Positions 1 through 5,162 of a DNA stretch of 8,191 bases are shown here, piece after piece; position 1 is the stretch's first letter; every line of letters begins with the position of its first letter. The notes below the pieces were generated by a model. The model ran no database searches, was not told the origin of the DNA, and saw nothing but the letters and a program-made list of their open reading frames with translations. Location: NCBI GenBank assembly GCA_003550625.1, contig PUKU01000010.1, positions 1-8,191 on the forward strand. Direction: 5' to 3'. This stretch comes from Candidatus Aenigmatarchaeota archaeon (GTDB lineage Archaea; Aenigmatarchaeota; Aenigmatarchaeia; PWEA01). Position numbers and translations under genes: made by a program.

Positions 1-374
1 CTGTCGGAAACCACGCCTATCTCTGATGCAAGTGTATCTGCTAGGGCCGTGGATATGGATCCAGCGAAGGCAACAGGACTGCCAACAACTGCAAACACAA
101 CGGGTGCGGTTCCGTTTCCCAGAATGTTTACAATGTTCCTTCTTCCGTTTTTAGACTCTTCGGTACCTATACCTCTCTTGTAGTCGAACTTCCACTTTGT
201 ACCGCCGTATCCTATGACCAGAAATGACACCAGAAGCAGTATCCAAAGAGGTCCATTGAGGGCCCATATAGTAAGCCCCATTAAAAATGCAAGTATACTC
301 GCCTTGGCAGATAGTACATCTGTCTTCCATGTAACAAATGCCAGTACTGAGCACCCTACAAAAGCATCTATCAT
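1..374 (-). CDS. DUF92 family integral membrane protein, N-terminal part (cut by window edge)
   Basis: The first 124 residues of a minus-strand protein whose C-terminus lies beyond position 1. The reading begins at ATG 374-372. An in-frame TGA lies three codons upstream and there is no other start between. Hydrophobic segments fall at about residues 4-16, 27-40, 42-57 and 89-107. The segment KNGRRNIVNILGNG (75-88) followed by ALADTLASEIG (110-120) matches the hallmark GRRN...NG and DT-ASEIG signature of the DUF92/TIGR00297 family (PF01940). Family members are usually about 230-270 residues, so roughly half is visible. The plant relative VTE6 is linked to phytyl-phosphate phosphorylation, so a polyprenyl-phosphate kinase-like role at the membrane is possible, but that is family inference. 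It starts 19 bp after the stop of the AAA+ ATPase gene on the same strand, so co-transcription is likely. The family call is firm; the function is not. Confidence 0.82.
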   Translation of the reverse strand, partial: MIDAFVGCSVLAFVTWKTDVLSAKASILAFLMGLTIWALNGPLWILLLVSFLVIGYGGTKWKFDYKRGIGTEESKNGRRNIVNILGNGTAPVVFAVVGSPVAFAGSISTALADTLASEIGVVSD

Positions 375-393
375 TGCATATCAATTAGTTATA

Positions 394-1479
394 CTAAGTG
401 TCCACTAATAAATTTTTTGTCTTTGTATCTAAGAAGTAAACGTAGCCTTTGCCTCTCTTATTCCTCTCTAAAATGTCTTCTTTGAGTAATCGTCTCAGTA
501 TATTGTTTACAGAGCGAACAGCGTGTTGCTTTGTCTTATAGCTGTCTGTTCCAAGTCTTTCTGCTATTTCTGATGGGAAGAGCTCGTCCTCGTCCGAAAG
601 TATCTTTACTATTTCCCTCTGTTTGTAGGGAAGGTCCTTTAAGAAGTCCTTGCCTCTCATCTGCCTTCCTTCGCTGGTTTCCTCGTCTTCCATGCCTTCC
701 AGACTGCTAATCTCACTTTCACCTTTTTCAAGGGCCAGGTTTATCATCTTATCACACACCTTTAGGATCTCCCGGGGAAAGCCACCTGTCTTCTCATATA
801 TCTCCTTCACGCAGTCCTCCGTGAAGGGTCCGAATCCTTCTCCACCCGCGTCTTTTATTCTTCTCTCGATTAGGCTCACTGTCTCTTCTTCACTTAGGGT
901 ACTGAGATCTATCTCTGTTGTAATCCTGTTTTTAAGTGTCTCAACGTTTTTCTTTAGCTTCTTATCTATAGAGGGTAGTCCTGCGATTATAAGCTGTATT
1001 TCATCAACCTGGTCGGTTATTGTTCTCATCCACTGGAGGACCTTCACGTCGGATTCATGTGCTTCATCCACCATCAGAATAAGGTTTTCCTTTAGTTTTT
1101 TGTTGAGGTATTCTGAAAGGTCGTGAATACTCACATTCACGCCGAATATCCTCCGTAACAGGGACGGTTTAAACTTTTCCGTGAATATATCAACTATCTC
1201 ATCATATTCGGGTGGCTTCGAAAGATAAAGGGTTTCGTGCCTACCTCTGAATTTTTCCTGTATCAAGCGGAGTAATGTGGTTTTTCCTGATCCTGTTGCA
1301 CCAGAAACCATCGCAAACTTTCTGTCCTCCTGTATGTGGTGCACAAGCTTTCTCAGCTCCATGTCATAACCCACAAATAGATCAGGATCTATTCTAAGTG
1401 TAAAAGGATTTTTTTCGATACCTACCTCGTCAAACCACTCCTTTATCTCATCTTCATACTCATTTAACACAAATTTCAC
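394..1479 (-). CDS. AAA+ ATPase with C-terminal winged helix, Orc1/Cdc6-like or ExeA/TniB-like; putative origin-binding initiator
   Basis: A 361-residue P-loop ATPase. Walker A is GATGSGKT (60-67) and Walker B is LILMVDEAHE (133-142), with DEAH at 138-141. A sensor-1-like strand IIAGLPS (164-170) follows, then a sensor-2-like GGFPRE (232-237, Arg236). Residues about 280-350 look like a winged helix (SEIAERLG, then a helix and a wing ending GKGYVYFL), joined by an acidic linker at about 253-275. The N-terminal NPFTLRIDPDLFVGYDMEL resembles archaeal ATPases loosely annotated as Cdc6-like or ExeA-like. This architecture fits Orc1/Cdc6, but the motifs are not those of a textbook Orc1. The start is GTG 1479-1477; no in-frame ATG exists before the upstream TAA at 1504-1506. 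GGAG stands 2 nt before it, too close for a normal ribosome site. A second GTG is at codon 4. The gene faces away from the repeat-filled region just upstream, as origin-linked initiator genes often do. The ATPase call is strong; the initiator role is inferred. Confidence 0.85.
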   Translation of the reverse strand: MKFVLNEYEDEIKEWFDEVGIEKNPFTLRIDPDLFVGYDMELRKLVHHIQEDRKFAMVSGATGSGKTTLLRLIQEKFRGRHETLYLSKPPEYDEIVDIFTEKFKPSLLRRIFGVNVSIHDLSEYLNKKLKENLILMVDEAHESDVKVLQWMRTITDQVDEIQLIIAGLPSIDKKLKKNVETLKNRITTEIDLSTLSEEETVSLIERRIKDAGGEGFGPFTEDCVKEIYEKTGGFPREILKVCDKMINLALEKGESEISSLEGMEDEETSEGRQMRGKDFLKDLPYKQREIVKILSDEDELFPSEIAERLGTDSYKTKQHAVRSVNNILRRLLKEDILERNKRGKGYVYFLDTKTKNLLVDT

Positions 1480-1501
1480 ATCTCCTTCATTATCTGTAAA
1501 T

Positions 1502-1514
1502 TTTTATTAAATGA
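1502..1514 (-). promoter_or_regulatory. TATA-like promoter element of the AAA+ ATPase gene
   Basis: Read on the minus strand this is ATTTAATAAAAAT, the most TATA-like stretch ahead of the GTG start. Its centre is about 28 bp from the start codon, which would put transcription initiation within a few bases of GTG and give a nearly leaderless message. The first TTCACG-family motif (1528) lies just upstream, so a protein bound there could affect this promoter. Confidence 0.5.
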
Positions 1515-1575
1515 CGCGTGTAACTACCGTGAATATTATGTGAATATTACATTAAGTCCTATGTGTACTTAATAT

Positions 1576-1587
1576 TTAAACGTTTAA
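1576..1587. repeat. Perfect 12-bp palindrome TTAAACGTTTAA
   Basis: A perfect palindrome in the most AT-rich part of the gene-free region. TTAAACG recurs at 1599-1605 and 1706-1712, so it is part of a second small motif family. It may form part of the DNA-unwinding element or a binding site. Confidence 0.65.
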
Positions 1588-1643
1588 CTAAACGCAAATT
1601 AAACGTGCTATTCACGTGGGTAAATATTTCACATATTACATTC

Positions 1644-1678
1644 ACGTTTACATTCATATGTTCACATGAATGTAACGT
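1644..1678. repeat. Long inverted repeat inside the TTCACG cluster
   Basis: The left arm ACGTTTACATTCAT (1644-1657) pairs with the right arm ATGAATGTAACGT (1666-1678). The inner 10 bp of each arm are perfect, and one extra T in the left arm interrupts the rest. The 8-bp spacer contains another TTCAC. It could extrude as a hairpin or hold two protein dimers. Confidence 0.75.
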
Positions 1679-1683
1679 TACAT
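1670..1683. repeat. Perfect 14-bp palindrome ATGTAACGTTACAT
   Basis: A perfect 14-bp palindrome that overlaps the right arm of the longer inverted repeat at 1644-1678. The core AACGTT contains the same ACGT centre as the neighbouring TCACGTGA site, which suggests related binding sites. Confidence 0.75.
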
Positions 1684-1886
1684 ATTTAAAATCACGTGAA
1701 TCATATTAAACGAACGTGAATACCTTGTTAAATTCACGTTACCTCATCATTACATTCACGAAACCTTCATATATGTTTAACATAGGGTTCACGAAGGTTC
1801 TCAGAGTAATTTTTTCCCGGTTTTGCAGTTTTTTTCTTAGGATCATCGGTCAAATCGGACCACAGGTCACTTTTTTTCGTTAGAGT

Positions 1887-1976
1887 GGGGGAAATACATG
1901 GATATAGCCACACAGTGACCAATAAACGGCATGAAAATGTGAGAGATTGGGGTATATTTACATGGGCTGTAGGGGG
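1887..1976 (+). repeat. Four plus-strand G-tracts beside the repeat arrays
   Basis: G-tracts of 5, 4, 3 and 5 bases lie at 1887-1891, 1949-1952, 1964-1966 and 1972-1976. The last three are close together (spacers 11 and 5 nt). Several archaeal origin recognition boxes carry an adjacent G-string, so these may be part of an initiator site. A G-quadruplex is less likely because the first loop is long. Confidence 0.45.
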
Positions 1977-2213
1977 TACTGAGGACGTTAATTTAACGCC
2001 CGACGCAAGAAATAGGTCAGAATGTGAGAGTTTCGGAGTAATAAACCACCAGGTGACCGGTAGAATAAACAAAAAATGTGAGAATAGGGCATAATTAGCC
2101 CATAAACCGCACAATGTGAGAGTTGATTACCAAATAACTATGGATATATGTGAGGAAAAAGGTCAAATGTGAGTTTTAACTTACATGTGAGAACTCTCAT
2201 TCTTCTGTGAGAA
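1936..2213 (+). repeat. Array of eight same-strand AATGTGAGA-type repeats
   Basis: The core TGTGAG occurs at 1938, 2023, 2077, 2115, 2149, 2168, 2186 and 2206, always on the plus strand. Four copies keep the longer AATGTGAGA (1936, 2021, 2075, 2113), and three of these extend to AATGTGAGAG. Spacing between cores is 85, 54, 38, 34, 19, 18 and 20 bp, so copies crowd toward the right. ATAAAC stands 10-14 bp before three of the copies (1922, 2065, 2102). The last copy runs into the 3' end of the small winged-helix gene. Units are too short and too unevenly spaced for CRISPR. They resemble a regulatory or initiator-binding iteron array. Confidence 0.8.
1986..1998. repeat. Inverted repeat CGTTAA-T-TTAACG
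   Basis: Six-base perfect arms around one central T, lying between the first and second TGTGAG repeats. The TAACG half resembles the arms of the 14-bp palindrome at 1670-1683 and may be a related site. Confidence 0.55.
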
Positions 2214-2511
2214 TATTTCTCGTTTTGAGAAAATACTCCAAAGGTTTCCCAGAACTCAGCTGTTTTTTTACACCTTCTCTGAGTTTTATAAGCCTTATTC
2301 CAAAATATCTACCCTCTGAGTCCTTTGCTCCCTTTGATTCGACTAATGAATCTATAACTTCATTTATATAGTAATGAACGGTGGATACAGGCAAAGAAGA
2401 CTCTCTAGAGATCTTCCTAAGCCAAATGCCATCTGGATATTTCCTTAAAGTGTTAACAAGCCTCTCTAGCTTGTCTAAGTCTGGACCGTTTTTACCTTTG
2501 TTGTCTGTCAT
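2197..2511 (-). CDS. Small winged-helix DNA-binding protein, probable transcription regulator
   Basis: A 104-residue soluble protein. Residues about 12-75 read as a winged helix: LERLVNTLRKYPDGIWLRKISRESSLPVSTVHYYINEVIDSL gives helix 1 to the recognition helix (about 41-56), followed by a short wing ending GRYFGIRLIKL (67-77). The C-terminal 25 residues may be a dimerisation tail. I do not recognise a named family. It starts at ATG 2511-2509 with no clear ribosome site and is transcribed toward the repeat region; the last TGTGAG repeat lies inside its 3' end. A perfect inverted repeat (2522-2534) sits just ahead of the start and suggests autoregulation. It could control its own gene and the divergent thpR operon, or bind the neighbouring repeats. 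The DNA-binding fold is likely; the target is unknown. Confidence 0.75.
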   Translation of the reverse strand: MTDNKGKNGPDLDKLERLVNTLRKYPDGIWLRKISRESSLPVSTVHYYINEVIDSLVESKGAKDSEGRYFGIRLIKLREGVKKQLSSGKPLEYFLKTRNILTEE

Positions 2512-2521
2512 GAATTACCAC

Positions 2522-2534
2522 TGAACACCGTTCA
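2522..2534. promoter_or_regulatory. Candidate operator TGAAC-ACC-GTTCA
   Basis: A perfect inverted repeat with 5-bp arms and a 3-bp spacer, 10 bp ahead of the winged-helix gene start and downstream of its likely TATA element. A dimeric protein bound here would block transcription, so autorepression by the adjacent regulator is the simplest reading. Confidence 0.5.
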
Positions 2535-2561
2535 ACACGTCTTAGGTTAGTTTATCTTCGG

Positions 2562-2591
2562 ACTTATTTAAACTATGTATTTTTAAAAAAA
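2562..2591. promoter_or_regulatory. Paired divergent TATA-like elements for the winged-helix gene and thpR
   Basis: ACTTATTTAAAC (2562-2573) read on the minus strand gives GTTTAAATAAGT. It would start transcription about 30 bp ahead of the winged-helix gene, upstream of the candidate operator. A second stretch, TTTTTAAAAAAATC (about 2578-2591 with its flank), stands 27-38 bp before the thpR ATG on the plus strand. The thpR message would then be nearly leaderless; no ribosome site is seen before its ATG. Confidence 0.5.
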
Positions 2592-2617
2592 TCACATAAA
2601 ATATACACAAGAACAGT

Positions 2618-3169
2618 ATGAGATGCTTTATTGGAACCAAATTGGAACAGAAGGTCGTTGAGAAGGCTTCACGTTTCCGTGATGAACTGGGGGACATAGA
2701 AGCAGACACAAAGACGGTCAGGGACGAAAACCTCCACCTCACAGTGAAGTTTCTAGGAGAGATCGACGAAAGCAGGATAGGACAGGTGGACTCGGTCCAG
2801 AAAGCGGTCGAGGATGTAGATCCCTTTGAACTGGAGATCGAGGGCACTGGTGCATTTCCATCAATGGATTACATAAGAGTAGTGTGGATAGGAACAGGGA
2901 AAGGGAGTGAGAGGTTCAGGGAGATTATTTCAAATGCAGAGAGGACCCTTGTAAATGAAGGTTTCCCCGAGAACAAGAACGATCCAGTTCCACATGCAAC
3001 AGTCTGTAGGGTAAGCAGCGGCAGGAATAAAGATGCCATAAGAAGGACTATAGAGAAATGGAACAAAAGATCCTTTGGGAAAATGGTTGTGGATAGGGTA
3101 TCGCTTTTTGAAAGTAAACTGACACCCACAGGTCCGGTTTATACAAAAATAAAGGATTATCTGTTATGA
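2618..3169 (+). CDS. thpR: RNA 2',3'-cyclic phosphodiesterase (2'-5' RNA ligase-like, ThpR)
   Basis: A 183-residue member of the 2H phosphoesterase superfamily. The N-terminal MRCFIGTKL is the usual first strand. Two catalytic HxT motifs are present, HLTVKFLG (His40, Thr42) and PHATVCRV (His126, Thr128), at the spacing expected for ThpR; the length is also normal. The family hydrolyses 2',3'-cyclic phosphates on RNA ends to 2'-phosphates and was first described as a tRNA-half ligase; its role in the cell is unsettled, with RNA processing or repair the usual proposal. The protein is cytosolic, with no signal or membrane segment. The gene diverges from the winged-helix gene and its stop overlaps the next start (ATGA at 3166-3169), so the two are translationally coupled. 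Many archaea place thpR beside a tRNA nucleotidyltransferase gene, which is not the case here. Confidence 0.93.
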   Translation: MRCFIGTKLEQKVVEKASRFRDELGDIEADTKTVRDENLHLTVKFLGEIDESRIGQVDSVQKAVEDVDPFELEIEGTGAFPSMDYIRVVWIGTGKGSERFREIISNAERTLVNEGFPENKNDPVPHATVCRVSSGRNKDAIRRTIEKWNKRSFGKMVVDRVSLFESKLTPTGPVYTKIKDYLL

Positions 3170-3537
3170 AGGACGAAAAAATTTACAGGATATCACTGTT
3201 GGTTTCCCTGCTCGGTCTGGTTGCCCTGTTTGTATTTGCACACATATCCTCACCAGAGAGCGTGGACCTGGAAGAGCTGGGACATGGGGACATAGGAGAT
3301 AGAGTAAAGATAGAAGGCACGGTTGGTTCCGTCCACGTGTCCGAAGGGGGCCATCTTTTCTTTCACGTGAAGGAAGGTAACGGTAAGATCGATGTAGTTC
3401 TCTTTGAGGACGATCTTATCTCAATGGACCTCGAACCAGATGAACTGGAGGATGGAGACAAAGCTGTTGTTATCGGAGATATCGAACTCTATAGGGGTGA
3501 TATACAGATACAACCCGTAGAAATAAGACTGGATTAG
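3166..3537 (+). CDS. Membrane-anchored OB-fold (tRNA_anti-type) protein
   Basis: A 123-residue protein with one hydrophobic helix at about 8-26 (ISLLVSLLGLVALFVFAHI), preceded by Lys/Arg residues. The rest is a beta-rich domain (about 43-122) with the OB-fold pattern: GDRVKIEGTVGSV, then HLFFHVKEGNGKIDVVLFED, then GDKAVVIGDIELYRGDIQIQPVEI. This pattern is typical of PF01336-like nucleic-acid-binding OB domains. The positive residues before the helix favour a cytoplasmic N-terminus with the OB domain outside, though a short anchor with the opposite topology cannot be excluded. It overlaps thpR by 4 bases and so is co-expressed with it. Related anchored OB domains occur in exported nucleases, but no nuclease domain is present here. 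Its ligand is unknown. Confidence 0.75.
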   Translation: MKDEKIYRISLLVSLLGLVALFVFAHISSPESVDLEELGHGDIGDRVKIEGTVGSVHVSEGGHLFFHVKEGNGKIDVVLFEDDLISMDLEPDELEDGDKAVVIGDIELYRGDIQIQPVEIRLD

Positions 3538-3539
3538 TT

Positions 3540-3947
3540 CTAGTCCCTGTTGTCCCTCATGGCCTCCTTAACGCCGCCCTTCCTCTTGTAAAGTATCGAC
3601 TTTCCGTCCCTCTTTTCCTTCACCAAACTCATCTTTTTGAGTTCGGAGACCTTCCTGCTAACATACTCCTGTCTGTAGTTCATTATCCTTGCCAGGTTCT
3701 TTGTGGTCATCCAGCTACCAAGAAGATCCAGGATCCTTTTATGTACATCCTTTAGCTCGGACTTGCTTGTATTCCCTGTTATAACCTTATCGAGCTTGTC
3801 CTCCATCCGGTTCATCTTCTTGTCGAGGCTGTTGAGCTTAGTGTGTATCTCATCCAGCTTATCGGTCTTGATATCGACTGTTTCGACTATCTTCCTGACT
3901 ACACCTGTCTCAAGCTTCTCTGCCTCACTGACGGTATTTTCCGACAT
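3540..3947 (-). CDS. Coiled-coil plus winged-helix DNA-binding protein
   Basis: A 135-residue acidic/basic protein. Residues about 26-57 have a clear heptad pattern (I26, L31, I34, L38, L41, M45, M48, L52, V55), suggesting a dimer or multimer-forming coiled coil. Residues about 64-122 look like a winged helix: LKDVHKRILDLLGSWMTTKNLARIMNY, then the recognition helix QEYVSRKVSELKKMSLV and a wing GKSILYKRK. It resembles archaeal ArsR/MarR-like small regulators, but I cannot name a family. It starts at ATG 3947-3945 with no ribosome site, diverges from the M24 peptidase gene, and ends 2 bp from the stop of the OB-fold gene. It probably regulates the adjacent promoters, but no operator is evident. 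Confidence 0.78.
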   Translation of the reverse strand: MSENTVSEAEKLETGVVRKIVETVDIKTDKLDEIHTKLNSLDKKMNRMEDKLDKVITGNTSKSELKDVHKRILDLLGSWMTTKNLARIMNYRQEYVSRKVSELKKMSLVKEKRDGKSILYKRKGGVKEAMRDNRD

Positions 3948-3970
3948 ACAAGTAGTTATTCTACGTCTAT

Positions 3971-4005
3971 CTTTTTAAGTTTTGAAGGTCCGTGAAAATA
4001 TTTAT
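3971..4005. promoter_or_regulatory. Two back-to-back TATA-like elements for the 3540-3947 gene and the M24 peptidase gene
   Basis: In the 81-bp divergent gap, CTTTTTAAG (3971-3979; CTTAAAAAG on the minus strand) lies about 28 bp from the minus-strand start. AATATTTAT (3997-4005) lies about 28 bp from the plus-strand ATG at 4029. Both distances fit leaderless transcripts, and neither gene has a ribosome site. Confidence 0.6.
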
Positions 4006-4028
4006 TCGGCGGAACTTATTCAGAGTCT

Positions 4029-5162
4029 ATGGCCGATGAACGTGTTAAACTCCTTTTGGGAAGTTCGTATGAGAATGCAGACATATACTACTCCACCAAA
4101 TTCAGAAGCTCCAGCCGTCTTGTCTACGTAGAAACGGACAGCGAGAAAATTCTGGTAACCAATAGCATGGAGAAGGAAAGAGCAGAAAGGAATGGGACGG
4201 TGGACAGGGTCCTTTCGTTTGATGACCTCACCGAAGGGGACTACCAAAACGGGTACAGAAGAATAGCCGATGCCATAAGATCATTGCTGAAGAGGTACGC
4301 AGGTGGTTGCAGCAGGATTTCAGTCGAAGGAACCTTTCCAGTAGGTATATACAAAGAACTGCAGGACGAACTTGATTTAAGTATCGAGGAGTCCTTCTTC
4401 GCCGAAAAAAGAGCTGTGAAGAATCATGAGGAGGTTAAGATGGTGGAAGGAGCACAGTTAGCAGCGATCTCCTCGATAAAAAAGATTCGGGAAGTGCTCG
4501 AGAAGTGTGATACCGTCGGTGAAGAACTCATACTGGATGGGGATGTATTAACACAGGGAATGCTCAGGAAGGAGGTACTGAAGGACCTTGCTGCGTCGAA
4601 CTGCAGCTGCGAAGGTCTGATAGTATCGTCAGGTGAGGAAAGCGCCTTCCCACATGAAACAGGGACCACTGAAAAGAAGGTGAGGCCCGGTGAACCACTG
4701 ATAGTGGATGTTTTTCCAATGGACAACGGAAACATGTACCACGGAGACATGACAAGGACATTCGTCGTGGGAGAGGCATCCGAGGAGATTAGGAATATGT
4801 ACAGAGCAGTTCTGGACGCACAAAGAGGAGCAGAGAGACTTTTAAAGCCGGGAAAGAAAGCGTCAGAAATCGACGATGAGGTATGTAGGATTTTCGAGGA
4901 AAGGGGCTACACCACAAGGCGCAATAAATCCGACGGGGCCAAATTCAAGCACTCGACAGGCCACGGTATTGGTCTAGAGGTACATGAAAAGCCGAGTATA
5001 GGAAAGGGATCCGACTACGTGTTAAGAGAGGGCAACGTGGTGACTTTAGAACCAGGCCTTTACAGCTGCAGGTGGGGTGGAGTAAGGGTGGAGGATGTGT
5101 TCGTTATAACAAAGGATGGGAGCAGAAGACTGGGGAAAATGAAGAGGGACATGTTGATCTAG
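4029..5162 (+). CDS. M24 family metallopeptidase, Xaa-Pro aminopeptidase/dipeptidase-like
   Basis: A 377-residue two-domain protein. The N-terminal creatinase-like domain covers about 1-130 and the pita-bread catalytic domain about 136-370. All five metal ligands of the fold are visible: Asp227 (LIVDVFP), Asp240 (GDMTRTF), His312 (STGHGIGLEVHE), Glu341 (TLEPGLY) and Glu355 (GVRVEDVF). The substrate-side His209 (AFPHETGT) and His319 are also present, so it should bind two metal ions and be active. Family members cleave peptide bonds next to proline in the cytosol during peptide turnover. Whether it is an aminopeptidase or a prolidase (PepQ-type) cannot be told from sequence alone. Length and domain order are normal. 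The start ATG 4029 fits the TATA distance. Its stop overlaps the Toprim gene stop on the other strand. Confidence 0.93.
   Translation: MADERVKLLLGSSYENADIYYSTKFRSSSRLVYVETDSEKILVTNSMEKERAERNGTVDRVLSFDDLTEGDYQNGYRRIADAIRSLLKRYAGGCSRISVEGTFPVGIYKELQDELDLSIEESFFAEKRAVKNHEEVKMVEGAQLAAISSIKKIREVLEKCDTVGEELILDGDVLTQGMLRKEVLKDLAASNCSCEGLIVSSGEESAFPHETGTTEKKVRPGEPLIVDVFPMDNGNMYHGDMTRTFVVGEASEEIRNMYRAVLDAQRGAERLLKPGKKASEIDDEVCRIFEERGYTTRRNKSDGAKFKHSTGHGIGLEVHEKPSIGKGSDYVLREGNVVTLEPGLYSCRWGGVRVEDVFVITKDGSRRLGKMKRDMLI

Larger units (their letters stand above)
1528..1793. repeat. Cluster of TTCACG/CGTGAA motifs in both orientations
   Basis: Eight exact copies of TTCACG or its complement start at 1528, 1611, 1641, 1695, 1715, 1733, 1755 and 1788. 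Close variants with TTCACA/TGTGAA start at 1540, 1628 and 1661. Most copies are followed by T or preceded by AT, giving a consensus near ATTCACGT, the half-site of the palindrome ATTCACGTGAAT. The copy at 1692-1699 is the full palindrome TCACGTGA. The 12-mer ATTACATTCACG occurs exactly twice (1635-1646 and 1749-1760). GTGAATATTA repeats with an 11-bp period at 1529-1538 and 1540-1549. This is far above chance for about 270 bp and is probably a multi-site protein-binding region. Confidence 0.8.
1480..2196. other. Gene-free repeat region; candidate chromosomal replication origin
   Basis: About 700 bp between the AAA+ ATPase gene and the small winged-helix gene with no credible coding region. 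The left part (about 1500-1760) is strongly AT-rich and holds many TTCACG/CGTGAA motifs, several perfect palindromes and a long inverted repeat. The right part (about 1880-2213) has G-tracts and a same-strand array of TGTGAG repeats. In archaea, origins commonly combine an AT-rich unwinding element, short initiator-binding repeats, some with adjacent G-strings, and a neighbouring orc1/cdc6-type gene. Those elements are seen here. The repeats do not match any origin recognition box I can recall exactly, so the origin call is inference from architecture. A regulatory or partition region is the alternative. Confidence 0.55.

Noticed and set aside
650..1126. A 158-codon plus-strand open frame
   Set aside because: It lies wholly antisense to the AAA+ ATPase, whose domains are clear. 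The Ser/Leu/Ile-rich content is typical of an antisense shadow.
1661..1670. TTCACATGAA as a palindromic site
   Set aside because: Its reverse complement is TTCATGTGAA, so it is not a true palindrome. It counts only as one TTCACA variant.
1801..1840. T-rich tracts as a transcription terminator
   Set aside because: No gene ends just upstream on the plus strand, so there is no transcript for it to terminate.
1885..2094. A 69-codon plus-strand open frame across the same repeats
   Set aside because: Its similar peptide pieces (HENVRDWG, ECESFG, CENRA) come from the DNA repeats in one frame. It has no other protein-like signal.
1767..2114. A 115-codon minus-strand open frame across the repeat region
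   Set aside because: It is made largely from the complement of the AATGTGAGA repeats and poly-T tracts, has no promoter or ribosome site, and its residue make-up resembles no protein domain.
1936..2213. CRISPR array
   Set aside because: The repeat unit is only 6-10 bp and spacers vary from about 10 to 75 bp; no cas gene is visible.
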